From assembly GCA_934636065.1 (NCBI GenBank), contig CAKTZW010000064.1, forward strand, positions 1 through 8,342: a stretch of DNA of 8,342 nt, written 5' to 3'. Source of the DNA: an uncultured Labedella sp. (lineage in GTDB: Bacteria > Actinomycetota > Actinomycetes > Actinomycetales > Microbacteriaceae). The notes under the pieces are model-generated. The model was given only the letters and a program-made list of their open reading frames with translations, was not told the DNA's origin and ran no database searches. The position numbers and the translations under genes are program-made. Below, one piece after another: positions 1 to 8,179 of this stretch (within the stretch, counting starts at the first letter, position 1; every line of letters begins with the position of its first letter).

Positions 1-1875
1 CTTCGGGACGGTCAGGAACTGGCGCAGGTGGCCGCGTTCGCGGCCCTCGATCGGGGTGGCGAACAGGCCGTCGTTGCTGCCCAGCGCGTTGCCGTCGGTC
101 GAGATCCAGAGGTTGCCGACCGAGTCGAAGGCGAGGTTGTCCGGGCAGGAGATCGGCGAGACCTGATCCTGCGGGAAGCCCGAGAAGTACACGACGTCGC
201 CCTGGGTGTAGTCGCCGCAGAGCATGAGCAGGTTCCACGTGAAGGTCGTCGCCGTCTGGTCGCCGCCGGTCTCTGTGATCTCGACGATGTGGCCGTCGCG
301 GTTCTGCGTGCGCGGATTGACCTCGGTCGGGCCCTCGGTGCCGGCGTTCCCCCGGTTGGAGTTGTTGGTGCAGGCGACGTAGATCCGGCCCGTCACCGGG
401 TTGGGCTCCACGTCCTCGCAGCGGTCCATCTTCGTGGCGCCGGCGAGGTCGGCGGCGACCCGCGTGTAGACGAGCACCTCCTCGACCGTCATGCCGGAGA
501 TAGCCGAGGCGCCGGCGACGACGAGCGGGATCCACTCCCCCGTGCCGTCGAACGAGCCGTCGGAGGGCACGGCCCCCGTCCCCGTGATCTCCGAGGACGG
601 CGAGTCGCCCGCGAACCGCGCGACGAAGAGGTCCCCCTCCTCGAGCAGCGTCTTGTTGTGCGGGCGGTCGCCCTCGATGTAGGACTTCCGGGACACGAAC
701 TTGTAGAGGTAGTCGAAGCGCTCGTCGTCGCCCATGTAGGCGACGACCTTGCCGTTCGGGGCGACGATGACGTTGGCGCCCTCGTGCTTGAGCCGGCCGA
801 GCGCCGTGTGCTTGACCGGCGTCGAGTCGGGCTCGAAGGGGTCGACCTCGACGATCCAGCCGAATCGGTTGACCTCGTTCTCGTAGCCGGGCGTCCGCGC
901 GTCGAAGCGCGGGTCGTCGAGCTCCCACTGGCGCGTCGTGGCGGCGTCGGCGAGGCCGTACCGCTTGTCGGTAGCGCTCGTGCCGGTGGCCCGGAAGTAG
1001 CCGTTGAAGTTCTCCTCGCCGGAGAGGATGGTGCCCCACGGCGTCGTGCCCCCGGCGCAGTTGCCGAGCGTGCCGAGGACGGTGCGGCCCTGCGGGTCGG
1101 CGACGGTGGTGAGGAGCTCGGAACCCGCGGCCGGACCCGTCACGGCGTACGGGGTGTCGATGAGGAAACGTCGATTGTGCTCGCCGCCTTGCACATAGCT
1201 CCAGGGACGGTCGACGGCCGTCCGCTCGAGCTCCACGACGGTGAGGCCGTGGGCGGCGCGACCGACCGCGCGGACCCGCGCTGCGTCCGAGGCGATGTCC
1301 TCCTCGGAGAACATGATGTTCTCGTTCGTGTACTCGTGGTTGGCGAAGAGCAGCGCACGCAGCCGATCGCTGCCGGGCAGCTCGACGATATCGGTGTAGT
1401 CGTTGTTGTAGCCGAACTGACCGGCCTGAGCCTCCGGCGTCTGGTTCGCGAGGTCGAACGGCTCGCTGTCGGAGAACAGGGGGTCGCCCCAGCGGATGAT
1501 GGGCCGCCACGAGAAGCCCTCCGGCACGGTGAACGCGTCCACCGTGTAGGGAACGGGCTCGATGGGCGTGAAGCTCAGAGCGGACGGAGCGGCGGCCGCG
1601 AACGGACCTCCGGCGGCGGCCTGGGCGGGAACGGAGCGCGTCAGTCCGAAGGAGCCGACGGCGACGGTGACCACTCCGGCGAGGCCCATGCCGAGGGCGG
1701 TGCGTCGGGAGAGCTGGGCGTGCACGATGTCGCGGAAGTAGCCGTTGTCCGAGGTGTTGCAGACGCCGGAGGCGCACGCGTTCGAGCACTTGAGCGCGCA
1801 CGTCACCGCGCTGCGCTTGCCCTTCACATGACCGGCCATGGGGAGGAGTTCGATGCGTCGCTGCGGAGTGGTCAT
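1..1875 (-). CDS. phoX: PhoX-family (DUF839) Tat-exported alkaline phosphatase, C-terminus beyond window
   Basis: Secreted metal-dependent phosphatase of the PhoX/DUF839 family, which releases phosphate from organic phosphoesters outside the membrane; characterised members use calcium and iron. 625 codons are visible from ATG 1873-1875 and the frame is still open at base 1, so perhaps 60-80 residues are missing. Family landmarks are an NCAGGTTPWGT block with Cys273 (the family's iron-ligand position) followed by GEENF (E287, E288), KHEGAN (H364, E365), GDDERFDYLYKF (D383-E385), MDRCEDVEPNP, ACTNNSNRG and CPDNLAFDSVGNLWISTDG. A twin-arginine motif, SRRTALG (R57, R58), precedes a hydrophobic stretch and an AQA cleavage-like site near residue 86, so export by Tat is expected. 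About 55 residues precede the Tat motif, including four cysteines (26, 30, 34, 39). Only a weak GAAAG lies before the start; Met13 is a poorer alternative. A candidate PHO box lies upstream. The family call is firm; the substrate is inferred. Confidence 0.93.
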   Translation of the reverse strand, partial: MTTPQRRIELLPMAGHVKGKRSAVTCALKCSNACASGVCNTSDNGYFRDIVHAQLSRRTALGMGLAGVVTVAVGSFGLTRSVPAQAAAGGPFAAAAPSALSFTPIEPVPYTVDAFTVPEGFSWRPIIRWGDPLFSDSEPFDLANQTPEAQAGQFGYNNDYTDIVELPGSDRLRALLFANHEYTNENIMFSEEDIASDAARVRAVGRAAHGLTVVELERTAVDRPWSYVQGGEHNRRFLIDTPYAVTGPAAGSELLTTVADPQGRTVLGTLGNCAGGTTPWGTILSGEENFNGYFRATGTSATDKRYGLADAATTRQWELDDPRFDARTPGYENEVNRFGWIVEVDPFEPDSTPVKHTALGRLKHEGANVIVAPNGKVVAYMGDDERFDYLYKFVSRKSYIEGDRPHNKTLLEEGDLFVARFAGDSPSSEITGTGAVPSDGSFDGTGEWIPLVVAGASAISGMTVEEVLVYTRVAADLAGATKMDRCEDVEPNPVTGRIYVACTNNSNRGNAGTEGPTEVNPRTQNRDGHIVEITETGGDQTATTFTWNLLMLCGDYTQGDVVYFSGFPQDQVSPISCPDNLAFDSVGNLWISTDGNALGSNDGLFATPIEGRERGHLRQFLTVPK

Positions 1876-1953
1876 GACCCGGCTTTCGGTGAGGAGACGA
1901 TTGCGCCCCACTCAAACAGGTGACACCGAACGCGCCGTCGCGCTCGCGTGTCC

Positions 1954-1986
1954 GGGCGGGGAACGCCGGGTGAACACGCGGTGACG
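1954..1986 (-). promoter_or_regulatory. Candidate PHO box upstream of phoX
   Basis: Read on the minus strand, three consecutive 11-base units are CGTCACCGCGT (1986-1976), GTTCACCCGGC (1975-1965) and GTTCCCCGCCC (1964-1954). The middle unit fits the GTTCACC-type direct repeat that PhoP or RegX3 binds in actinobacterial phosphate-starvation promoters; the flanking units are weaker. The array ends 78 bases before the phoX ATG, and phoX homologues are typical Pho-regulon members. No convincing TAnnnT -10 element lies between the array and the start, so the exact promoter is not located. GC-rich sequence raises the chance of a fortuitous match. Confidence 0.5.
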
Positions 1987-1991
1987 GCGGG

Positions 1992-2029
1992 TCGCCGCGC
2001 GGGGGTCGGGCTCGACTCCCGCGCGGCGA
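1992..2029 (-). terminator. leuA transcription terminator hairpin
   Basis: A perfect 12-base inverted repeat (TCGCCGCGCGGG at 1992-2003, CCCGCGCGGCGA at 2018-2029) begins 5 bases past the leuA stop. The interior adds four more pairs, GTCG with CGAC, around a 4-base GGCT loop after a single mismatch (G·U if read on the plus strand). No T-tract follows, which is common for actinobacterial terminators. It separates leuA from the phoX regulatory region. Confidence 0.7.
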
Positions 2030-2034
2030 TGCGG

Positions 2035-3903
<1,869 letters not shown>

Positions 3904-3915
3904 GGGTTCAGGCTA
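3904..3915 (-). promoter_or_regulatory. Putative leuA promoter -10 element
   Basis: TAGCCT (3915-3910, minus strand) matches the actinobacterial TAnnnT -10 pattern. Six bases (GAACCC) separate it from the GTG of the leader peptide, placing the expected transcription start on the start codon. No good -35 hexamer is visible; that region lies inside the hairpin at 3916-3952. Confidence 0.55.
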
Positions 3916-3952
3916 GCACGGCGCGACCGGGGCCTTCCAGGTCGCGCCGTGC
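3916..3952 (-). terminator. Terminator hairpin after the FtsX-type permease gene
   Basis: Perfect 13-base inverted repeat (GCACGGCGCGACC at 3916-3928, GGTCGCGCCGTGC at 3940-3952) with an 11-base loop, 35 bases after the permease stop. No T-tract follows. Position and strength suggest it ends the transporter transcript. The arm nearer leuA directly abuts the putative leuA -10 element, so the same DNA also forms the -35 region of the next promoter. Confidence 0.68.
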
Positions 3953-3987
3953 CGACGCGTGGGCGCTCGCGCGTGGTGTCGCCGGTG

Positions 3988-5379
3988 TCAGTCGATCGCC
4001 AGCGCGGCGACCGGGCTCACCCTCGTCGCACGTCGCGAGGGTGCGACCGACGACGCGGCGGCGAGGACGGCCGCGATCACGACGGCCCCTCCCACGACGA
4101 ACCAGGGCACGCTCGGAGCGACGAGCCCGCCGCCGAGCATCGACCCGAGCAGGGCCTGGGCACCGCACCAGCCGTAGACGACTCCGAGGACCAGACCGAA
4201 CAGGACCGACGCGATCGACATCTGTGCCGCCTCGGCGAGGACCATGCCGCGCACCTGCCCGGCTGTGAAGCCGAGGGCCCGGAGCAGGCCGAGCTCGCGT
4301 CGGCGTTGCAGCACGCTCAACGAGAGCGTGTTCACCATGCCGACGGCCGCGATCACGGCGCTGAAGCCGAACAGCACCGAGAAGACGCCGATCGTCACGG
4401 CGAGGGTCTCGTCGACTCCCGCGAAGTCCTCGGGGTACTCCTCGCTCGCGCGGACGATCATGTCGTCGTAGCTCGCCGTCGCGACGGCGAACATCGTCAC
4501 GAGCGTCACACCGATCACGAGACCGATCGTCGCCCGGGAACTGCGCGCCGGGTTGCGCACGGCGTTCTCGGCGGCGAGTCGCGCGGTCGGCGAGGACCCC
4601 ATCGCGCGGCCGACGAGCCTCAGGATCGCCGGCATGACGTACGGAGCCGCGAGCACGATCCCGGAGAAGGACAGGATGCCGCCGACCATGCCGACGAGGA
4701 CACCGAGCATCGTGACGAGGCCGAGGACGACTCCTCCTGCCAGCAGCAGCGTTCCGAGCGCTACGAGGACGATCGCGGCGACGCGTCGGCCCACCGCCGA
4801 CCTGATCGCCTCCTCATCGGGCTCGACCGCCGCGGCGGACGCCTGGATGGGACTCACGGCGAGGATGCGGCGGGAACCGACCCACGAGGACAACCACGTC
4901 ACGAGAGTGACGGCGACGACCGGCGCCACGAGAGCCGGTGACACGACGTCGGCGCTCACCGCGGGGAGCTCCCCCGTCGCGCGCCCGATCGCGACCGAGC
5001 CCGCCATCAGCCCGATGCCGACGACCGTACCCGTCGCCGAGCCGGCGAGACCGACCAGGATCCCGTCGCGCGCCGTGGCGGTGCGGAGCCTCCGCGCGTC
5101 GGCCCCCACGAGCCTGAGGAGCGCGATGTCGCGGGTCCGGCCGGCGACGACGGTCCCGACAGTGTTCGCCGTCACGATGCCGCCGACGAAGACAGCGATC
5201 GTGAAGAAGACGGCGGCGACGAGCCCGAGAGCGAGCTGGACCGACTCCTTTTCGCCGATCGCGTCGCCCGCCACGATCGCGGTGAGGAGCACCGTGCCCT
5301 GCAGGAGGAGCGCGCCGAACGCGCCCGAGAGCGCGGCCACGAGGAAGGTCGCGCGGTAGTCGCGCCAGCGCATCGTCAT
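3988..5379 (-). CDS. FtsX-type ABC transporter permease, compact form
   Basis: Membrane subunit of a MacB/LolCDE-like ABC exporter, expected to work with the ATPase encoded just upstream. 463 residues are arranged as two FtsX-like halves. The first has a membrane segment at about 11-36, then 48-72, 108-132 and 147-168, ending in SRRILAVSPIQA. The second has segments at about 202-245, 284-301, 328-352, 384-404 and 426-445, ending in SRRATRVSPVAAL. This duplicated tail, near 169-180 and 448-460, marks each domain's end. ELGLLRALGF (362-371) and DIALLRLVGA (84-93) are the matching coupling motifs. The loop between segments near 301-328 is short (YDDMIVRASEEYPEDFAG), so the large extracellular domain of full MacB-like permeases is absent. 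ATG 5377-5379 overlaps the ATPase stop and follows GGAGG; a second ATG at 5371-5373 is possible. A longer upstream reading only shadows the ATPase gene. The substrate is unknown. Confidence 0.92.
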   Translation of the reverse strand: MTMRWRDYRATFLVAALSGAFGALLLQGTVLLTAIVAGDAIGEKESVQLALGLVAAVFFTIAVFVGGIVTANTVGTVVAGRTRDIALLRLVGADARRLRTATARDGILVGLAGSATGTVVGIGLMAGSVAIGRATGELPAVSADVVSPALVAPVVAVTLVTWLSSWVGSRRILAVSPIQASAAAVEPDEEAIRSAVGRRVAAIVLVALGTLLLAGGVVLGLVTMLGVLVGMVGGILSFSGIVLAAPYVMPAILRLVGRAMGSSPTARLAAENAVRNPARSSRATIGLVIGVTLVTMFAVATASYDDMIVRASEEYPEDFAGVDETLAVTIGVFSVLFGFSAVIAAVGMVNTLSLSVLQRRRELGLLRALGFTAGQVRGMVLAEAAQMSIASVLFGLVLGVVYGWCGAQALLGSMLGGGLVAPSVPWFVVGGAVVIAAVLAAASSVAPSRRATRVSPVAALAID

Positions 5380-6137
5380 CGTGCCGCCTCCATCGCGAGC
5401 ATGATGGCGGAGATCTGCTCGGGCGTGGACCGCTCGCGCTCGTTGACGATGCGGCCGTCGGCGAGGAACAGGATCCGGTCGGCGTAGGACGCCGCGACGG
5501 GATCGTGCGTCACCATCGCGATCGACTGGCCGAACCGCGAGCACGCCTCGGTGAGGAGCGAGAGGACCTCGCGGCCGCTGCGCGAGTCGAGGTTGCCCGT
5601 CGGCTCGTCGGCGAAGACGAGATCGGGTCGGGTGGCGAGGGCTCGGGCGATCGCGACCCGCTGCTGCTGGCCGCCGCTCAACTCGTGCGGGCGGTGCGTC
5701 AGGCGGTCCCGGATGCCGAGGGTGTCGACGAGGGAGTCGATCCACCGCTTCTCGTCGACGTTCGGCTCGCGCCCGTCGAGGTCGAACGGCAGGAGGATGT
5801 TCGCGCGGGCGTCGAGGGTCGGCACGAGGTTGAAGGACTGGAAGACGAAGCCGATCCGTCGGCGGCGCAGGAGCGTGAGCTCCCGGTCGGGGAGTCGGGT
5901 GATGTCGGTGTCGCCCAGCCAGACGGTGCCCCCGTCGCTCGAGTCGAGTCCCGCCATGACGTGCATGAGGGTCGACTTGCCGGAACCGCTCGGTCCCATG
6001 ATCGCGGTGAACTGGCCTCGACGGATGCCGACGGACACGTCGTCGAGGGCGACGACGGCGCCGTGCCCGACGCCGAACCGCCGGGAGACGCCGGCGACGC
6101 GGGCAGCGAGGCCCATTTCTGAAGTGGTGATCGTCAT
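5376..6137 (-). CDS. ABC exporter ATP-binding subunit (MacB/LolD type)
   Basis: Cytoplasmic ATPase that powers the adjacent FtsX-type permease. The 253-residue protein has every catalytic motif in order: Walker A GPSGSGKST (48-56), Q-loop Q100 in FVFQSFNLVPTLDARANI, signature LSGGQQQR (153-160), Walker B LVFADEP with E178, D-loop GNLDS, and switch His211 in MVTHD. The FQSFNLVPTL and ADEPTGNLDS wording is typical of the MacB/LolD/FtsE branch rather than of importers. ATG 6135-6137 is preceded by GGAAG only a few bases away and by a TAGCGT -10 candidate 6 bases before the start, so the message may be leaderless. The stop TGA overlaps the permease ATG (ATGA), implying translational coupling. It follows a two-component pair on the same strand, and such transporters are commonly controlled by adjacent regulators. 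The substrate (peptide, lipid or drug) cannot be told. Confidence 0.95.
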   Translation of the reverse strand: MTITTSEMGLAARVAGVSRRFGVGHGAVVALDDVSVGIRRGQFTAIMGPSGSGKSTLMHVMAGLDSSDGGTVWLGDTDITRLPDRELTLLRRRRIGFVFQSFNLVPTLDARANILLPFDLDGREPNVDEKRWIDSLVDTLGIRDRLTHRPHELSGGQQQRVAIARALATRPDLVFADEPTGNLDSRSGREVLSLLTEACSRFGQSIAMVTHDPVAASYADRILFLADGRIVNERERSTPEQISAIMLAMEAAR

Positions 6138-6149
6138 GCTTCCACGCTA
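6138..6149 (-). promoter_or_regulatory. Putative promoter -10 of the ABC transporter operon
   Basis: TAGCGT (6149-6144, minus strand) fits TAnnnT and lies exactly 6 bases (GGAAGC) before the ATPase ATG, placing the transcription start at the start codon. The -35 region is not recognisable, as expected for an activator-dependent promoter. The bases GCTTCC (6155-6150) and GGAAGC (6143-6138) form a 6-base inverted repeat around the -10 element. Confidence 0.5.
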
Positions 6150-6179
6150 GGAAGCGGACCCTCCGCACCGCGTCGGCAC

Positions 6180-6211
6180 GGCGGGTGACCGGACGTCATC
6201 CGCCAGGATGA
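6180..6211 (-). promoter_or_regulatory. Overlapping dyads upstream of the transporter genes, candidate response-regulator site
   Basis: Two palindromes overlap. TCATCC-GCCA-GGATGA (6196-6211) has perfect 6-base arms. GGCGGGTGAC-CGGAC-GTCATCCGCC (6180-6204) has 10-base arms with one mismatch and a perfect TGAC-N5-GTCA core. They cover the response-regulator stop codon and lie about 43-74 bases upstream of the putative transporter start, a normal place for a NarL/LuxR-family activator. The second could instead act as a weak terminator for the regulator gene. Confidence 0.42.
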
Positions 6212-6888
6212 AGCCGCCCGGGGTCCACGAGACCGTGCTCGTACGCGTAGATCACGAGCTGGACGCGGTCCCGCAGACCGAGCTTCGCGAGCACGCGCGA
6301 GATGTGCGTCTTGACCGTCGCCTCGCTCACGAACTCCTGCGCCGCGATCTCCGCGTTGCTGAGGCCGGCGGCGGCGAACAGGAAGATGTCGTGCTCGCGC
6401 GACGTGAGCGTGGAGAAGGCCTCGGGGACCGGCGTCGTCGTGCCCCCGCTGACGTGACGGAAGAGCTCGACCGTCGCACTCGGTGCGATGACGGCGTTCC
6501 CGGCCTGCACGGTGCGGATCGCGGCGAGCAGGAACTCCGGATGGGTGTCCTTGAGGAGGAAGCCGCTCGCTCCACGCTTGAGGGCCGTCGCGGCGGCCTC
6601 GTCGAGGTCGAACGTCGTGAGGACGATGATCTTCGGTGCCGGCAGGCCGGATCGGTCGAACCGCTCGAGGATCTCGGTCGTCGCCTGGATCCCGTCCATC
6701 ACGGGCATGCGCACATCCATGAGCACGACGTCGGGCCGCAGCTCGACGGCGCGACGCACGCCGACGGCGCCGTCCTCGGCCTCGGCGACGATCTCGAGGT
6801 CGGGCTGCGAGTCCACGAGCATGCGGATGCCCGCCCGGAAGAGGGACTGGTCGTCGACGAGGAGGACGGAGACGGGGGCGTCGGTCAC
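6196..6888 (-). CDS. NarL/LuxR-family response regulator
   Basis: DNA-binding response regulator of 230 residues paired with the histidine kinase upstream. The receiver domain (about 6-125) has the acidic pair D12/D13, phospho-acceptor D58 in VLMDVRMP, T91 in VLTTFD and K113 in FLLKDTHP. A linker (about 128-157) leads to a LuxR-type helix-turn-helix (about 160-222: LTSREHDIFLFAAAGLSNAEIA, then VSEATVKTHISRVLAKLGL). All switch residues are present, so it should be phosphorylated normally. The start is GTG 6886-6888, whose GTGA overlaps the kinase stop; homologues begin at this point and the longer open frame merely shadows the kinase gene. The probable target is the ABC transporter 58 bases downstream, where two palindromes lie. 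The family is certain; the stimulus is unknown. Confidence 0.95.
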   Translation of the reverse strand: MTDAPVSVLLVDDQSLFRAGIRMLVDSQPDLEIVAEAEDGAVGVRRAVELRPDVVLMDVRMPVMDGIQATTEILERFDRSGLPAPKIIVLTTFDLDEAAATALKRGASGFLLKDTHPEFLLAAIRTVQAGNAVIAPSATVELFRHVSGGTTTPVPEAFSTLTSREHDIFLFAAAGLSNAEIAAQEFVSEATVKTHISRVLAKLGLRDRVQLVIYAYEHGLVDPGRLHPGG

Positions 6889-8087
6889 GGTGTGGTCTCT
6901 CTCATGGTGAGGGCGAGGGGGATGAAGGCGTCGACGCGGAAGCGGTTCATCCCGATCGACTCCGCGGTGAGTCGTCCACCCGCGAGCTCGGCGCGCTCGC
7001 GCATGCCGGCGATGCCGTGGCCGGGGGACGTGCCGGGGGGTGCTGGCAGGACACTGTTCTCGACGCGGATCGTGAGGCCGTCGGCCACCCAGGTCACGGT
7101 CACGTCGACAGTGCTCGATCGATCGCCGTGGCGCAGCGCGTTCGTCAGGGACTCCTGGGCGATGCGGTACACCGCGATCTGGTGGCTCGCCACCATCGGT
7201 CCGGGTCGTCCGTCCTGGTGGAGGCGCACGTCGAGGCCCGCCGCTCGCATCTGCTCCACGAGCCGCCCGAGGTCGCCGATCATCGGCTGCGGTCCGCCGG
7301 ACTGACTGTGTCGCAGCTCGGCGAGCAGGACACGCACGTCGACGAGGGCGGTCCGGGCGGTCTCGGAGATGGTCTCGAGGGCCGTCTCCCCCATCTGCGG
7401 GGCCGTCGCCATGGCATACCGGGCGCCGTCGGCCTGCGCGATGACGACCGCGAGCGAGTGCGCGACCACGTCGTGCATGTCGCGCGCGATCCGGTTGCGC
7501 TCCTGCTCGACGACGATGGTGCGCTCGGCGAGCCTCCGTTCCTGCTCGAGCCGGAACTGCTCGGCTCGGGAGGCCCGGGTGGCGGCGGACTGCCGGATCA
7601 GCATCCCCAGCCCCCACGCGATCGTCAGCACGAAGATGGCCGCCGCCGACGCGGTGACGATGCTGAAGATGGCGACCGACAGGTTCCCGGGGTCCGTGAG
7701 CGAGATCATCGAGCCGCCGCCGTACACCTGCGACACGGTGTACACGGAGGCGACCACTCCCCCGACGACCGCCGACACGAGCCCGAACCAGCGTTCCCAC
7801 CCCTCGCCGTAGCGACCGACGGCGTAGAGGATTCCGAGGATCATCGCGTCGTAGGCGTTGGCCGGCTGCTGGGAACCGAGCTGGATGATCACCGCGAACC
7901 ACGCGATCGAGAGGGCGAGCGCCGGCGCGAGGCGCCGAATCGCGAGGGCCCCGGAGAGGGCGACCACGACGACGACGGCGGCGGCCGGTTGCGGAGAGAG
8001 CAGGACGAACGGCAGGAGCACGGCACCCACGACGCTCGCGACGACGATGTCGACCACGAGGAGGGTGCGCGCGAGGGGCCGGATCAT
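6885..8087 (-). CDS. DesK/NarX-type sensor histidine kinase (HisKA_3)
   Basis: Membrane sensor kinase that should autophosphorylate on His205 and pass the phosphate to D58 of the following regulator. The 400-residue protein has an N-terminal membrane block (segments at about 8-31, 35-50, 52-70, 78-91, 101-120 and 137-164) with almost no extracellular domain, implying sensing within or at the membrane. A short coiled-coil-like, Arg/Glu-rich linker follows (about 168-200). The HisKA_3 dimerisation helix includes IARDMHDVVAHSL, and the ATPase domain has an N-box with N316 (QESLTNALRH) and a G-box GHGIAGMRERAELAGG (356-371). ATG 8085-8087 is chosen because the protein then opens with MIRPLARTLL directly before the first membrane segment; a 45-residue longer reading would run into era. 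GGAGG touches the ATG with no spacer, and TACCGT lies 6 bases upstream, suggesting a leaderless message. The ligand is unknown. Confidence 0.93.
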   Translation of the reverse strand: MIRPLARTLLVVDIVVASVVGAVLLPFVLLSPQPAAAVVVVVALSGALAIRRLAPALALSIAWFAVIIQLGSQQPANAYDAMILGILYAVGRYGEGWERWFGLVSAVVGGVVASVYTVSQVYGGGSMISLTDPGNLSVAIFSIVTASAAAIFVLTIAWGLGMLIRQSAATRASRAEQFRLEQERRLAERTIVVEQERNRIARDMHDVVAHSLAVVIAQADGARYAMATAPQMGETALETISETARTALVDVRVLLAELRHSQSGGPQPMIGDLGRLVEQMRAAGLDVRLHQDGRPGPMVASHQIAVYRIAQESLTNALRHGDRSSTVDVTVTWVADGLTIRVENSVLPAPPGTSPGHGIAGMRERAELAGGRLTAESIGMNRFRVDAFIPLALTMRETTP

Positions 8088-8099
8088 CCTCCAACGGTA
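8088..8099 (-). promoter_or_regulatory. Putative promoter -10 of the kinase-regulator operon
   Basis: TACCGT (8099-8094, minus strand) fits TAnnnT and is exactly 6 bases (TGGAGG) from the kinase ATG. The GGAGG has zero spacing to the ATG, too close to serve as a normal Shine-Dalgarno, so initiation on a leaderless transcript is the simpler reading. No clear -35 hexamer is seen. Confidence 0.45.
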
Positions 8100-8102
8100 A
8101 CG

Positions 8103-8128
8103 CGGGGATCCGGGCACACCCGTCCCCG
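8103..8128 (-). terminator. Possible era terminator hairpin
   Basis: CGGGGA (8103-8108) pairs with TCCCCG (8123-8128), and inside them CGGG (8111-8114) pairs with CCCG (8119-8122) around a CACA loop, with a 2-base bulge. It lies about 51 bases past the era stop and has no T-tract. It may terminate era or act as an operator for the kinase promoter just beyond it. Confidence 0.42.
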
Positions 8129-8179
8129 GGCGATCCGGTCCGACCCGCGAGCGACGAAGATCATCCTCGCGATGGAGGC

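Noticed and set aside
28..1923. 631-codon open frame on the plus strand opposite phoX
   Set aside because: Low-complexity Arg/Gly/Val-rich translation with no motif; an antisense shadow caused by GC-rich third positions of phoX.
1876..1953. -10 element for phoX between the PHO-box candidate and the ATG
   Set aside because: No TAnnnT occurs here; TGTTTGAG and AATCGT are the nearest AT-richer pieces and are not convincing.
5380..6168. Extension of the permease frame to 726 residues
   Set aside because: The first 263 residues are an Arg-rich out-of-frame reading of the ATPase gene; the protein-like part begins at the ATG overlapping the ATPase stop.
6208..7305. 365-codon plus-strand open frame opposite regulator and kinase
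   Set aside because: Asp/Glu/Arg/His-rich antisense reading without motifs or a credible ribosome site.
6889..8094. Extension of the regulator frame to 632 residues as a kinase-regulator fusion
   Set aside because: The added part is an out-of-frame shadow of the kinase gene with no kinase motifs; the kinase motifs lie in another frame.
8161..8176. TCATCC-TCGC-GATGGA as a second response-regulator site before the kinase
   Set aside because: Only one half matches the dyad at 6196-6211, and the spacing to the start differs; too weak to call autoregulation.
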